This document shows positions 35,058 to 44,371 of a stretch of 64,000 bases of DNA, piece after piece. The notes under the pieces were generated by a model, which worked only from the letters and a program-made list of their open reading frames with translations, searched no databases and had not been told where the DNA came from. Position numbers and translations under genes: made by a program. Origin of the DNA: Candidatus Rhodoferax randersensis (GTDB taxonomy: Bacteria; Pseudomonadota; Gammaproteobacteria; Burkholderiales; Burkholderiaceae_C); assembly GCA_016718155.1 (NCBI GenBank), contig JADKEH010000010.1, forward strand, positions 124,001 through 188,000, in the 5' to 3' direction. Position 1 is the stretch's first letter; every line of letters begins with the position of its first letter.

Positions 35058-36980
35058 CTACTCTTCCACAATCTTGAACCCGGCCACTCCAAAAACATCG
35101 GGACATGCGGCATTGGCCTCGCACAGGGTCTTGCCCAGCAAGGGCGACGGGGCACCACTGGCACGCCCCGCCTCCAACGCTGCCAGCACGGGCAACGAGA
35201 ACTGGCCAAACACGCTGTCATACTGGATCCCCGAGGCCGCAAAGTCCCGTTCGCGCTCGCTCACCATGACCAGAAACTGATTGGTTCCGGCGGGCCCCCC
35301 CGACTTCATGGCCCAGGACGCACGGGGCAAGGACAAAACCTCCTGGGCGCGTATCTGATTGCGCTTGTCCAACTGATTCGGAAACAGTTGCAGTAGATCG
35401 CCAGCCGATGACAGCATCAAGACGTAGACATAGCCTGCGCGTTGGCTCTTGACCGAGAACTCAAGCCGATCCTTGTCGATCTTCACGCGATCCATGGCGG
35501 GCGCGGCACTTACTCCCATCGGTCCGGCGCCGCCCGCGATCAGTTCCTGCAGCACACGCCCCACCTCGAACGGTCGAGATGGCACGGGCGACACCGAGGT
35601 GCCAGCAGATGGGGTAGGGTTGGCTGCCGGAGCCGACTGGGCACTGGGCACGCTGGCGCTCACCGCGCCCTGTGTGGCCGGGCGCGACATCCACCACCCC
35701 ACACCCGCCACAAGCAGCATGATCGCCAGCCCCGCGCCAAGAAACAGCGCGCGCCGGGATGGCGTCGGTGCCGGGGAAGGCGCCACCTTGGGACCCGGCG
35801 CCTGAACTGGAGTGGTAGCCGGGATAGTGGCAACCGTGCTGATCGCCGGCAAGCCCAGGGCCTCGCGCATCGCTGCCATCGACTGTGGCCGATGCTCGGG
35901 CCGCACCGACAAGGCTTGGTCGATGGTGGCCAGCAAGCGATGGCTGTAACGCTTGCTCAAGATCTCGTTGTTGGCCAGCGCCACATACTGATCGCTGATC
36001 ATGCGCGCCACCGAGGGCGGTGGCGCTCGCCCGCAAATGGCAACGTGCATCACGGCAGCCAGGGCGTACACATCGGTCCAGGCGCCCTGGGTCATGTCAG
36101 GCACTTCAGCGTACTGCTCCACCGGTGCGTAGCCAGGCTTCAGAATGACCGTAATGGCTTGTGTCATGTCCGAAATCACGCGCCGTGCGGCACCAAAATC
36201 GAGCACCACGGGCAACCCCGTATCCTCCAGCAACAAGATATTGTCGGGCGCGATGTCTCGGTGATAGCAGCTCGCCTGATGCATGATCGCCAGTGCATGC
36301 GTAACACGGTCCACCACCTGTAGCAGCCAAGCCTCGTCGACCGGCTCACCCATGCTGGCCAAGGCCGCTTTCAGCGTCTGGCCCCGGTACAGTGGCATGA
36401 CCATGTAAGTGGTGCCATGCTGCTGCCAGAAACGGTAGACCTTGAGCAGCGACGGGTCGTCAAACTGGGCCAGCAAACGCGCCTCATTGATGAAGCTGCG
36501 CATGCCCGCGTCAAAAGTATCCTTGTGGCGCTCGGACAGGGGCACCACGCGTCCATCGGACTGTCGATTGGCCAGGGACGAGGGCATGTACTCCTTGATC
36601 GCCACCTCGCGCTCCAACGCATGGTCCCACGCCCTGTAGACCACACCAAAGCCGCCCTGCCCGATGACGCCCGTGATCTCGAACTCGGCCAGTTTCGTGC
36701 CGTTGGGTAACAGACCCGCGTTGGCATTGCTCGTCGTTCCAGAGCTGCTCGGCATGGCCTGCGTCGCCGCAAGCGGGTTCAGCCATTCGGTGCTGGCCTG
36801 CCCGGACGCGGCAAGCATGCCACCCGACGCGGGACGCGCCACAGTGGGCTGCTGGGTCAGTGCATCAGGGTTGGCGCGCGGGCTTGGGAGAACGCGCGTA
36901 ACCTGATCATCAGCGCTTGGCGATGCCCCGTCGCGGCCCTGGCTAACTGGTGAGGGTGACAGTTCGTTTGGCGCATTCAT
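35058..36980 (-). CDS. ppkA: PpkA, T6SS Ser/Thr protein kinase
   Basis: A 640-residue membrane-anchored eukaryotic-like kinase that starts the threonine-phosphorylation pathway of T6SS activation. After a disordered N terminus of about 100 residues comes the kinase domain: glycine loop GQGGFGVVY, VAIKEYMP lysine, YHRDIAPDNILLLE catalytic loop and DFGAARR (D-F-G). One membrane segment (about residues 405-425, LFLGAGLAIMLLVAGVGWW) follows a Pro-rich linker. The periplasmic C terminus is a DUF4384-type domain (DRLEFSVKSQRAGYVYVLML...LLQLFPN). It overlaps tagF by four bases (ATGA) and precedes mltA by 35. Confidence 0.94.
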   Translation of the reverse strand: MNAPNELSPSPVSQGRDGASPSADDQVTRVLPSPRANPDALTQQPTVARPASGGMLAASGQASTEWLNPLAATQAMPSSSGTTSNANAGLLPNGTKLAEFEITGVIGQGGFGVVYRAWDHALEREVAIKEYMPSSLANRQSDGRVVPLSERHKDTFDAGMRSFINEARLLAQFDDPSLLKVYRFWQQHGTTYMVMPLYRGQTLKAALASMGEPVDEAWLLQVVDRVTHALAIMHQASCYHRDIAPDNILLLEDTGLPVVLDFGAARRVISDMTQAITVILKPGYAPVEQYAEVPDMTQGAWTDVYALAAVMHVAICGRAPPPSVARMISDQYVALANNEILSKRYSHRLLATIDQALSVRPEHRPQSMAAMREALGLPAISTVATIPATTPVQAPGPKVAPSPAPTPSRRALFLGAGLAIMLLVAGVGWWMSRPATQGAVSASVPSAQSAPAANPTPSAGTSVSPVPSRPFEVGRVLQELIAGGAGPMGVSAAPAMDRVKIDKDRLEFSVKSQRAGYVYVLMLSSAGDLLQLFPNQLDKRNQIRAQEVLSLPRASWAMKSGGPAGTNQFLVMVSERERDFAASGIQYDSVFGQFSLPVLAALEAGRASGAPSPLLGKTLCEANAACPDVFGVAGFKIVEE

Positions 36981-37627
36981 CGGATAGTCTCCGCAGCGCT
37001 GGCGCGGTCAACACCGCAGCCGAACAAGGCATCGAAGGCCGATGTCGTCGGCAAACCGGACCAGGTCAGATGGGGGGGGCTGTCGTCTCCCGGATGAATA
37101 CGCCAAATTGACTGGCCGACAGACGGCAGTTGCAGCGCAGAGCCGCCGGGCGTGGACGTGCCGTTGGAGTCAGCACTGAATGCCGCATGCAATGCGGCCT
37201 CGAACCGGTTGGCATCCAGATCCGACTCCAGCGCCGCGATCGCCACTTTGGCACTGAGCTCCCACCAGCGTCGGGCCCAGTCGGCCTCGGCCCGCAAGGC
37301 GGCACCATCGCGACCGGCCAGTTCGATCGCCAAAGTTAGCGGAAAGTAACGCCCCGCACTGTCCACCGAAGGCATCATCACCCCCAGCCAGGCGTTGGGT
37401 CCGGCCAGTCGCGGGCCGAGTGCAAAAAACCAGACTGGCCCCTCCAGATAGCGCTCCACCCAATCAGGCTGGCGGTTTCGCAATTCGAACAAACCCGTCT
37501 GCAGCCAATTGTCCCAGACCAAACGGAATTGCTCGGGCAGACGCCGTTGGGCAAAGTCCCCCATGCCCGGCAGCTTGCCGAACCAGCCAGGCAGATCGCC
37601 ACGGCTCATGTGGGCAATGGTATCCAC
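36977..37627 (-). CDS. tagF: TagF/ImpM, T6SS repressor protein
   Basis: A 216-residue TagF (ImpM). TagF blocks T6SS firing independently of Ppk/Ppp control, in part by binding Fha, and is relieved by phosphorylation signals. GWFGKLPGMGDFAQRRLP at the N terminus and the GPVWFFALGPRLAGPNAWLGVMMPSVDSAGRYFPL block are family signatures. I place the start at GTG 37627 because GGAGGG lies nine bases upstream; an in-frame GTG seven codons earlier would overlap tssM. The gene begins immediately after the tssM stop and overlaps ppkA by four bases. Confidence 0.93.
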   Translation of the reverse strand: MDTIAHMSRGDLPGWFGKLPGMGDFAQRRLPEQFRLVWDNWLQTGLFELRNRQPDWVERYLEGPVWFFALGPRLAGPNAWLGVMMPSVDSAGRYFPLTLAIELAGRDGAALRAEADWARRWWELSAKVAIAALESDLDANRFEAALHAAFSADSNGTSTPGGSALQLPSVGQSIWRIHPGDDSPPHLTWSGLPTTSAFDALFGCGVDRASAAETIR

Positions 37628-37629
37628 GC

Positions 37630-40600
37630 TCAGAGACCCTCCGGACACGAGAACGCCTGCAGTTCACCCAGGCGAATTGGGTGTTGCACGCTGTTGGCGG
37701 TGACCTCGAAGCGGGCACGGCGGTTGTCCACGTTGAAGGTGACGTTGAACTTTTCTGGCGCCCCTGCGGGCTCCAGTTGCGCCTTCTCCAGCAGACGGAA
37801 CAGCGCCCATGGACCATCCACCGCCATGCCCGAAGCACCGGAGGCAGACGGTGGCGAGATCTGAATGCGAACCTGGTTGCTGCCTTTTGGACCGGGCCAC
37901 TGCACCGCCATCGGCACGGCCGGCCCGTGCGCGTACTTGACCAGTTGTCCGTCGACGTCAAGGATGAACTGGGTGATGCTGGCATCGAGCTCGCGGGGCA
38001 TGAAGTCCAGCCGCATCGACGGGACGCGCGCGCCCGAACGGAAGAAGACATCGCGGATCCGGGCCGCGCGCTCAAACTGCGCCAGGGCGGCCACCGAAAC
38101 ACCCGACTGTTCGCCCACCGGCTTGTAGCGCCAAGGCCGGGTGCTGGTGTCAACCAGAGGAGCCAAGCGCTTCTGAAAGAAGTCGTCCATCAGGCCGCCC
38201 GGCGCAAACATCTGTCCAAAATCCTCCGGCAACACATCACGCGTGCTGGCGGGCACCAGGGGATAACGCCCGGCAATGGCGCGGGAACAGAACTCGGCAA
38301 TGGGCCGCAGGTCCTGACTGAGGTTGCCGCGCTCGGCCGTACGGGCTTGTGTCGAACCACTCTGGCTCAGGTTTTCGATCATGGACCGAATCGGCTCGGG
38401 CAGGCGCCCGGCATCGGACTTGAGCTTGCCCGCCACGTCGGCGGCCGGCGGCGTCGAGCGGCTCTTGACCGCCGTGTCCACCGCATTGAGGTAGACATAG
38501 ACTTCGTTGAAGAGTTTGAGCGCATCGTCCAGCGGCGCGGGTTGATTCGCCCCACCTGCCTGCACCAGGCGACGCAGCGGCTCGAAGTGGTCATCAACCA
38601 AACTCTCAATCGGTTTGCCACCCGTCAACGGCTTGGCAGGATCGCCGCCAAACAGATCTTCCAGCCCCTTGCGTGTGTTGCGCACCGATTCGGTGGCCTT
38701 GGTCACCACATTCTTGTCGCCATCAGAGCGCACCAGCGTCACCTCCCGCACCACGGCGCGCATCAGACTCTGCAACGGTGAACCGGCGCCGGACAGGGTG
38801 CGCGCGACCTGAATATTCTTCTCCAGCGTGTTGGCCCGAACCAGTCGAATGTCGGCCAGAAACGCATCCCACTCCTTGACATAGTTCTCCAGGTAGATGC
38901 GGCGCACGCGATCGGTCAGGGCTCCCAGAGCGCCAACGTCCTGGATCTTCTCTTTGAGGTTGCGCTCCTGACCCAGCACCCACGGCTCCTCGTTGGCCAT
39001 GGTGAGGGTCAGCGTCTCCACTGCGGACTGAAACCGCTTGTGGTAACCATCGAAAGTAAACCAGCCCGGAATGCCCTCTGTCAGGGGCTTGCCGCTGGCC
39101 CGCTCAAACACCAGCGGTGCCGACGGTCCGGCCGCATTGGCGATGCTGAAAGCAGGCACGTCCTTGCTCAAGCGCTGACGTTTGAGACGGCTGAAGATGC
39201 GCTGCTCAAGCGGGTAGCTGGCCAGCATGGCGCGCACGCTGCGCACCAGGTTGTCGTCCATGACAAGTGGCGATCGCGGCGGGCCCTGCGCGATCAATTC
39301 GTCGAGCTGCGTTTCCAGGCTGGCACGTTGAGCTTCGGAGACCCCGCGATCCAAGCTGCGACTCCAGTCAAGGGTGATCCAGGCTTTGAGCGCCTCGGGA
39401 TCGAAATGCTCGCTCTGGTGCAGCATCAGGTAGGTCTTGAGGGCCTCGTAGCTGAACTCCAGGTTGTCGCGCTGCGCGCCACGCAATTGGTCTTCAATAC
39501 GCTTGGCCAGGTGCGGCAGGAATACGTCGTTGAGGGCGCGCTGGTGCGCCACCTGTGCGGCGCCCGCCAGTTTATCGCCCTGGTACAGCCCCAGGCCCAT
39601 CAAAAGCGGGACCTTGTCACCGGCCACCTCGGGGGTCAACCAACTGTCGCGCAAGCTCTGCAGCACCGGCGCGACCGCCACCAGGTTCTGCGCCTTGCCC
39701 GGCATCGCAGCCAGGTTCTGTCTCAGCGGCTCCGCCGCCGCTTCAACCGCACGCAGGTATGCGAAATTGCGGGTGGTGCTGATGCCCCAACCGGCCAGCA
39801 GTGCCACAGCAACCAGGCCAAGCGTTGCCAGCGCAGCCAGTCGCAGCCCATGGCTGCGACGCTCCCAGCGCACATCAGCGCCAGCCAGCCGCTGCTCCGG
39901 GAACACCACCTCGCGCAACAGTGAGGTCAAGAAGTAGCTGCGACCGCTGCTCGTCTGCCTAGGCAGCACGGATCTGGCCAGGCCGAAGTTGCGGGCCAGG
40001 CTCGCCACCACGCGATCAATCGGGCTACCTTCCTGCGTTCCGCTGGTGAAATAGACGCCACGAACCCATGGCGGTTGCGTGAAGCGTGAGCCGGCGTAGA
40101 TTTGGTCCAACAGGTCCGTCAGCACCGGACCCAGCGCAGCAAATTGCAGCGGAAACCCGAACAGCGCCGCGCGTCGGGCGCCGTCGGTCTCCTGCTGCAT
40201 GCGGTCAATCAAGCCGTCATTGAGACGATTCGCCAGCAAGCCAAACTCACGCTGCACGGGTGCCGACAATGAAGCCCCTTCACCGCCCTCGTTCGGGGGC
40301 AAGGTGAACCCCCAGACCTGGGCTCGCGATTCCTTGCCCAGGTCGGCGAAATACTCCGAGAAACCATGCAGCAAGTCGCTCTTGGTCACCAGCACGTAGA
40401 TCGGCAGGCGGGTGGCCAGGACCGTGTCAATCTCGACCAGCCGGGCACGGATCGCCTGCGCCAACTGGGCTCGCTCTGGCGCGCTTTTTTGCAGCAAATC
40501 GGCCACGCTGATGGTCAAAAACACGCCATTGAGTGGCCGCCGCGGACGGGATTTCTTCAAAAGCCCCAGGAATCCATCCCACGCACCCTTGTCTTCACTC

Positions 40601-41220
40601 TGGTGGCTGTCCTGGGTGGTGTAGCGACCGGCGGTGTCAATCAACACAGCTTCGTCGGTAAACCACCAGTCGCAGTTTCGCGTGCCCCCGACGCCACGAA
40701 TGGCGCCGGCCCCGAACTGTTCGGCCAAGGGAAAGGTCAGGCCGGAGTTGACCAACGCGGTCGTCTTGCCGGCCCCAGGGGCGCCAATGAATACATACCA
40801 GGGCAACTCGTACAGGTAGTGGCCGCCGGACAGGGACAGCCAATCGCGCCAGCCCGGCTTGCGCCCGGCCGCGTGCAAGCGCATTTTCTTGAGCGAGGCA
40901 ACCGCCTCCTTGAAGCGCGTGGCCAGGAGCTGTTGTTCATTGCTTACCACTTGTTCGGCCTTGCCGGCGGGTGCGCGAACCAGGCCATCTGTCAGGTGCT
41001 GGCTGGCGCGGCGAGCGCGCCAGCGACCGAAGGCCCAACGCAACACCACCAGGAGCAAGATGGCACCGATCAGCACGGCACGCGCTAGTTCACTCTCAAG
41101 CGGCGTCCAGCGCCCAATCGCAACCATCGGCCCAATCCACCAGATCAGGATCGCCAGCAGCAACAGGGCGAGGGTGGCCAGCAGCACGGGATGAAAGATC
41201 ACGCTGAAGATTTTTTTCAT
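37630..41220 (-). CDS. tssM: TssM, T6SS inner-membrane core protein
   Basis: A 1196-residue TssM (IcmF), the central membrane-complex subunit linking TssJ and TssL. Two membrane helices lie at about residues 7-30 and 46-65 and a third near 460 (LATLGLVAVALLAGWG). The cytoplasmic loop carries an IcmF NTPase region with Walker A GAPGAGKT near residue 148 and DTAGRYTTQD. The long periplasmic part ends in a C-terminal domain with PGPKGSNQVRIQISP and a FNVDNRRARFEV strand that contacts TssJ. Its start overlaps tssL by four bases (ATGA). Confidence 0.97.
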   Translation of the reverse strand: MKKIFSVIFHPVLLATLALLLLAILIWWIGPMVAIGRWTPLESELARAVLIGAILLLVVLRWAFGRWRARRASQHLTDGLVRAPAGKAEQVVSNEQQLLATRFKEAVASLKKMRLHAAGRKPGWRDWLSLSGGHYLYELPWYVFIGAPGAGKTTALVNSGLTFPLAEQFGAGAIRGVGGTRNCDWWFTDEAVLIDTAGRYTTQDSHQSEDKGAWDGFLGLLKKSRPRRPLNGVFLTISVADLLQKSAPERAQLAQAIRARLVEIDTVLATRLPIYVLVTKSDLLHGFSEYFADLGKESRAQVWGFTLPPNEGGEGASLSAPVQREFGLLANRLNDGLIDRMQQETDGARRAALFGFPLQFAALGPVLTDLLDQIYAGSRFTQPPWVRGVYFTSGTQEGSPIDRVVASLARNFGLARSVLPRQTSSGRSYFLTSLLREVVFPEQRLAGADVRWERRSHGLRLAALATLGLVAVALLAGWGISTTRNFAYLRAVEAAAEPLRQNLAAMPGKAQNLVAVAPVLQSLRDSWLTPEVAGDKVPLLMGLGLYQGDKLAGAAQVAHQRALNDVFLPHLAKRIEDQLRGAQRDNLEFSYEALKTYLMLHQSEHFDPEALKAWITLDWSRSLDRGVSEAQRASLETQLDELIAQGPPRSPLVMDDNLVRSVRAMLASYPLEQRIFSRLKRQRLSKDVPAFSIANAAGPSAPLVFERASGKPLTEGIPGWFTFDGYHKRFQSAVETLTLTMANEEPWVLGQERNLKEKIQDVGALGALTDRVRRIYLENYVKEWDAFLADIRLVRANTLEKNIQVARTLSGAGSPLQSLMRAVVREVTLVRSDGDKNVVTKATESVRNTRKGLEDLFGGDPAKPLTGGKPIESLVDDHFEPLRRLVQAGGANQPAPLDDALKLFNEVYVYLNAVDTAVKSRSTPPAADVAGKLKSDAGRLPEPIRSMIENLSQSGSTQARTAERGNLSQDLRPIAEFCSRAIAGRYPLVPASTRDVLPEDFGQMFAPGGLMDDFFQKRLAPLVDTSTRPWRYKPVGEQSGVSVAALAQFERAARIRDVFFRSGARVPSMRLDFMPRELDASITQFILDVDGQLVKYAHGPAVPMAVQWPGPKGSNQVRIQISPPSASGASGMAVDGPWALFRLLEKAQLEPAGAPEKFNVTFNVDNRRARFEVTANSVQHPIRLGELQAFSCPEGL

Positions 41221-42545
41221 TTGCCAGCCTCCACCGGTGCGGCGCGATTGGTTTCTGGCAGCAAGGTGATGTCCACGCGCCGATTGCGTGCGCGGCTCTC
41301 CGCGCTATCGTTGGGGGCAAGCGGCTCGGCATCCGCCTTGCCGCTGGCGCGCATCCGCGCGGGTTCCACCAGGCCAGCCATCGCGGCCCGAACGTTCTCG
41401 GCCCGGGCCGTAGACAAATGCCAATTCGACGGGAAGCGCAGGGAGCGAATCGGCTGGTTGTCCGAATGCCCGGCAATCAACACATCGCCCTTGACCTGCG
41501 CCAGCGCCTGGGCAATGCGCCGCAATACCGGCTCGGCTTGGGGCATCGGCTGGGCGCTGCCCGACGCAAAGAAGCGATCACCGCGCAGCCGAATGATGCT
41601 GCGATCAGCTTCCTCCAGGACCGTTACCAAGCCCTCGCGAATCTCTGGCTCCAGGAATCCGGTCAGGCGTGGCTTCTTGGCCGGCGCCACCGGCGCGGCC
41701 GCAATCTGTACGCCCGGCACGCGCAGGCCTGCGAGTACGGCATAGCTTGTGTCGGAGCGGCTGTTGAGTATGAAGTAAAGCGTCACAAACACCAGCGCCA
41801 GCAAGGTCGCCACGCCCGTGCCAATCACCCAGAACGGAATCACCTGACGCTGCCCGGCACCGGCTTGCCCCTGCCCTTTCCAGTGCGGTGACAGGTCCGT
41901 CTCCACCGGTGGGCGCTGCTTGCGAATCAGGTCCGCCAGCCGCTGCCGCACCGCTTCGAGTTGCGATCGCCCGTTGTCGATCACGCGGTAGCGTCCCTCA
42001 AATCCCAGGGCCAGCACGCAGTAGATCAATTCCAGCAACTGGCGATTGGCGGAGACATCCTGCGCCAGCTTGGCCAGCAACTGAAAGACCTTCTCGCCGC
42101 CCCAGGTTTCGTTGTGAAACTGGACCAACATGCTGCGTTTGCTCCAGGCCGCCTGCACGCCCCATGGCGTGTTCGAGACCGACTCGTCCAAGGCGGTGCA
42201 CAGGACGTAGCGCGCCGCCACGATGTTCTCGTTGGACACGCCCGCACGGTTGGCGGCCGCCTCGAAACGGCGCACCGCGTCAGCAACCGAGTTGCGCAGA
42301 GCCTCCACATTGGGTGCCTGCGACAGCGTACGCAGGTGTCCCACCAATCCAAGCAGGCTCGACGCACAGGACACCAGCGGATTGAGCAGGCCCAGGGCGC
42401 TGACTTCAATCGGGTCTGGCTCGGGTTCGGCCGCGCCATAACTCGGCTGCGCCACGCTTGGCGGCGGACCGCTGGGCATCTTCGGCTTGGGCTTGATCAC
42501 CGTGCGCTCGGACTCAAACGGTGCAAAAGGATCGGGCGTGCTCAT
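41217..42545 (-). CDS. tssL: TssL with C-terminal OmpA-like peptidoglycan-binding domain
   Basis: A 442-residue extended TssL. The cytoplasmic DotU domain (residues about 45-225) has the LLNPLVSCASSLLGLVGHLRTL start, RYVLCTALDESVSNTPWG and the WGGEKVFQLLAKL blocks. One membrane segment follows at about 235-262 (IPFWVIGTGVATLLALVFVTLYFIL). The C-terminal OmpA-like domain (about 330-442) with LIAGHSDNQP and STARAENVRAAMA should bind peptidoglycan and fix the complex to the wall. Not all TssL proteins have this domain. It lies 37 bases after tssK. Confidence 0.96.
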   Translation of the reverse strand: MSTPDPFAPFESERTVIKPKPKMPSGPPPSVAQPSYGAAEPEPDPIEVSALGLLNPLVSCASSLLGLVGHLRTLSQAPNVEALRNSVADAVRRFEAAANRAGVSNENIVAARYVLCTALDESVSNTPWGVQAAWSKRSMLVQFHNETWGGEKVFQLLAKLAQDVSANRQLLELIYCVLALGFEGRYRVIDNGRSQLEAVRQRLADLIRKQRPPVETDLSPHWKGQGQAGAGQRQVIPFWVIGTGVATLLALVFVTLYFILNSRSDTSYAVLAGLRVPGVQIAAAPVAPAKKPRLTGFLEPEIREGLVTVLEEADRSIIRLRGDRFFASGSAQPMPQAEPVLRRIAQALAQVKGDVLIAGHSDNQPIRSLRFPSNWHLSTARAENVRAAMAGLVEPARMRASGKADAEPLAPNDSAESRARNRRVDITLLPETNRAAPVEAGK

Positions 42546-42582
42546 GATGGTGGCTCGTATGAATCAGCTTGCTTGAATGGGA

Positions 42583-43914
42583 TCAGGGCCGTATCGCCCA
42601 GAACGCCAGGTCCAGCCCTGGAAAGTCGCCGGCGATGTGCATGGCCATACCGCCAGACTGTTCAAGCTGCCGCCACAAATCGCTGTTGCGGGTCTCCAGC
42701 TCGAAATAGCAAGCGCCGGCATGAAAGGGAATCTGCCGCGGCGCCACCGCCAGCGGCTGCAAGGCGACACCCGGCAACTGCAGGTTGACCAGATCGCGAA
42801 TGCGCTCCACCGGACCAATCTTGACCTGGGTCGGAAATCGCGCCCGCAGCGCCTCACCCGGCAGGTTGGAAGTCACCGCCAACACAAACACGGCGTTACG
42901 CTGCAATTCCACATCACTGATCACCGCCACGCGAACACCGTGCTTGCGATCATGCAACTCGATACGAATGGCGGACTGCTCGAACACCATCGACAGGCTG
43001 CGCCGAAGGTCGTCCATCAGTGGGCGAAAGCTCAGCGCCAGATCGTCATGAATGTACGGCCCGAACTGGGTCACGCGCCTGGAGTCCCGAAAACTGGCCA
43101 GATCGCCGGCCAGTCCCAGTGCGTACTCAAACAACCTTTGCGGGTGCACCAGCGAGGCGCGAGCCAGGTGCGCAAACACCGCTTCATTTCGGTTGACCGT
43201 CTGCAACAACAGAAAGTCGGCAATTTCTGACACGCCACCGCTTCCGGTCTGACCCATCCGTGCAGCCAGCGCCTCACCACGCTGTCGCAACAATCCGTGC
43301 AACTCGTCGACATAGCCTTTGAGTACAGCATGCGCCGCCACATCCAATAGCGGAGGCAGGCGCAGCTTGTCGAGCAGCAACTGGTTGTCGACCCGGCGCT
43401 CAAGCACCTGGGCGACGCCCAGGGTGGTCCACGCGTCGGTGCTCTCCTTGACCCCCATCAATCGGGTGTGGAGCTGCCCCAACTGCAACAATGCGGTGCG
43501 CTCGCCTGCGGTGTTGGAATCGGGCACCTCGGTCTCCAGCACACGGTGACGCACCAAGTCCTCAAACGCCTCCGGATCAGCCTCGCGGGCTCCGGCACGT
43601 CGCACCGGCAGCGCCAGCACGATGACCTCGTCACGCATGGCAGTGGGCACATCAAACGGCGGTGGCAGGGGATCCACCGATGGCATGTCAAAGACCGTGC
43701 CGTCGGCAAACACGCCCACCGCGCGCACCAGGGCCAGCTTGCCCAACGCCAAAGCGGCCGTATCGATCTCCAGCTCGGAAAACCCCCACGCGTAAGGCGT
43801 GGTGCTGCGCATCGTCGCATGACGGACATGGTCGCCATGACGTTCCTGCTGTTGGAGGTGCTGCGGCTGCAGCAGCATGCCCTCACTCCAGACTACTTTC
43901 TTTCGCCAGCTCAT
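42583..43914 (-). CDS. tssK: TssK, T6SS baseplate-membrane adaptor
   Basis: A 443-residue TssK (ImpJ/VasE), the trimeric adaptor connecting baseplate to TssL/TssM. MSWRKKVVWSEGMLLQPQHLQQQ at the start is the strongly conserved N terminus, and the block YAWGFSELEID follows. ATG at 43914 has GAGGAG upstream; the upstream in-frame ATG at 43977 lacks it. It is the first gene of the long minus-strand T6SS run; its promoter should lie in the 457-base gap towards the phenol regulator. Confidence 0.97.
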   Translation of the reverse strand: MSWRKKVVWSEGMLLQPQHLQQQERHGDHVRHATMRSTTPYAWGFSELEIDTAALALGKLALVRAVGVFADGTVFDMPSVDPLPPPFDVPTAMRDEVIVLALPVRRAGAREADPEAFEDLVRHRVLETEVPDSNTAGERTALLQLGQLHTRLMGVKESTDAWTTLGVAQVLERRVDNQLLLDKLRLPPLLDVAAHAVLKGYVDELHGLLRQRGEALAARMGQTGSGGVSEIADFLLLQTVNRNEAVFAHLARASLVHPQRLFEYALGLAGDLASFRDSRRVTQFGPYIHDDLALSFRPLMDDLRRSLSMVFEQSAIRIELHDRKHGVRVAVISDVELQRNAVFVLAVTSNLPGEALRARFPTQVKIGPVERIRDLVNLQLPGVALQPLAVAPRQIPFHAGACYFELETRNSDLWRQLEQSGGMAMHIAGDFPGLDLAFWAIRP

Positions 43915-44371
43915 CGCACTCCTCTTTGGTGATCTTGTTTGGCTTGCTCCCGATCGAGCCCGCCATCTCCACCGCACCGATCCAGTGTCTATTCAATGTT
44001 TGGCGCCATTCTGACGGCGGCGCCTGGCCTTTTGCACGGTGGCAGTCGAACCCAGGCCCACGAAATCGGCACTTTTGCGCAATATCGGATGGAGACCCGA
44101 CCACGCAATATGCCACAAGCGGGACTAAATCTCACGTCAAGCCTAGGCCGGCTCACATGTCGCGTCTTCAACGGCCCATCCAGGCGGCATCAACTAGGTG
44201 TTAACCCATACGCCAGCCACCGTTTCGGACTTCGTTTGCACCAGATCAAACGCCACGCGGGTCCCCGCACTTGTCGCCAGGGCGCATCCGGCTCAGAATG
44301 ATCGGCTGACTTGGCCGCCGCTGTGCACTTTGAGTGCTTCGGACCAAGTCGGACTGTCAAGAAGGATTGCA
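43915..44371. promoter_or_regulatory. Divergent intergenic region between tssK and the sigma-54 activator
   Basis: A 457-base non-coding stretch holding the start signals of the tssK operon (minus) and the phenol activator gene (plus). A weak sigma-54-like element lies at 44312-44327 on the plus strand: TGGC...GTGC has the GG and GC at the correct 10-base spacing but only a partial match otherwise. No convincing -35/-10 pair was seen for tssK. Small open frames here overlap the neighbours and show no family signal. Confidence 0.4.
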
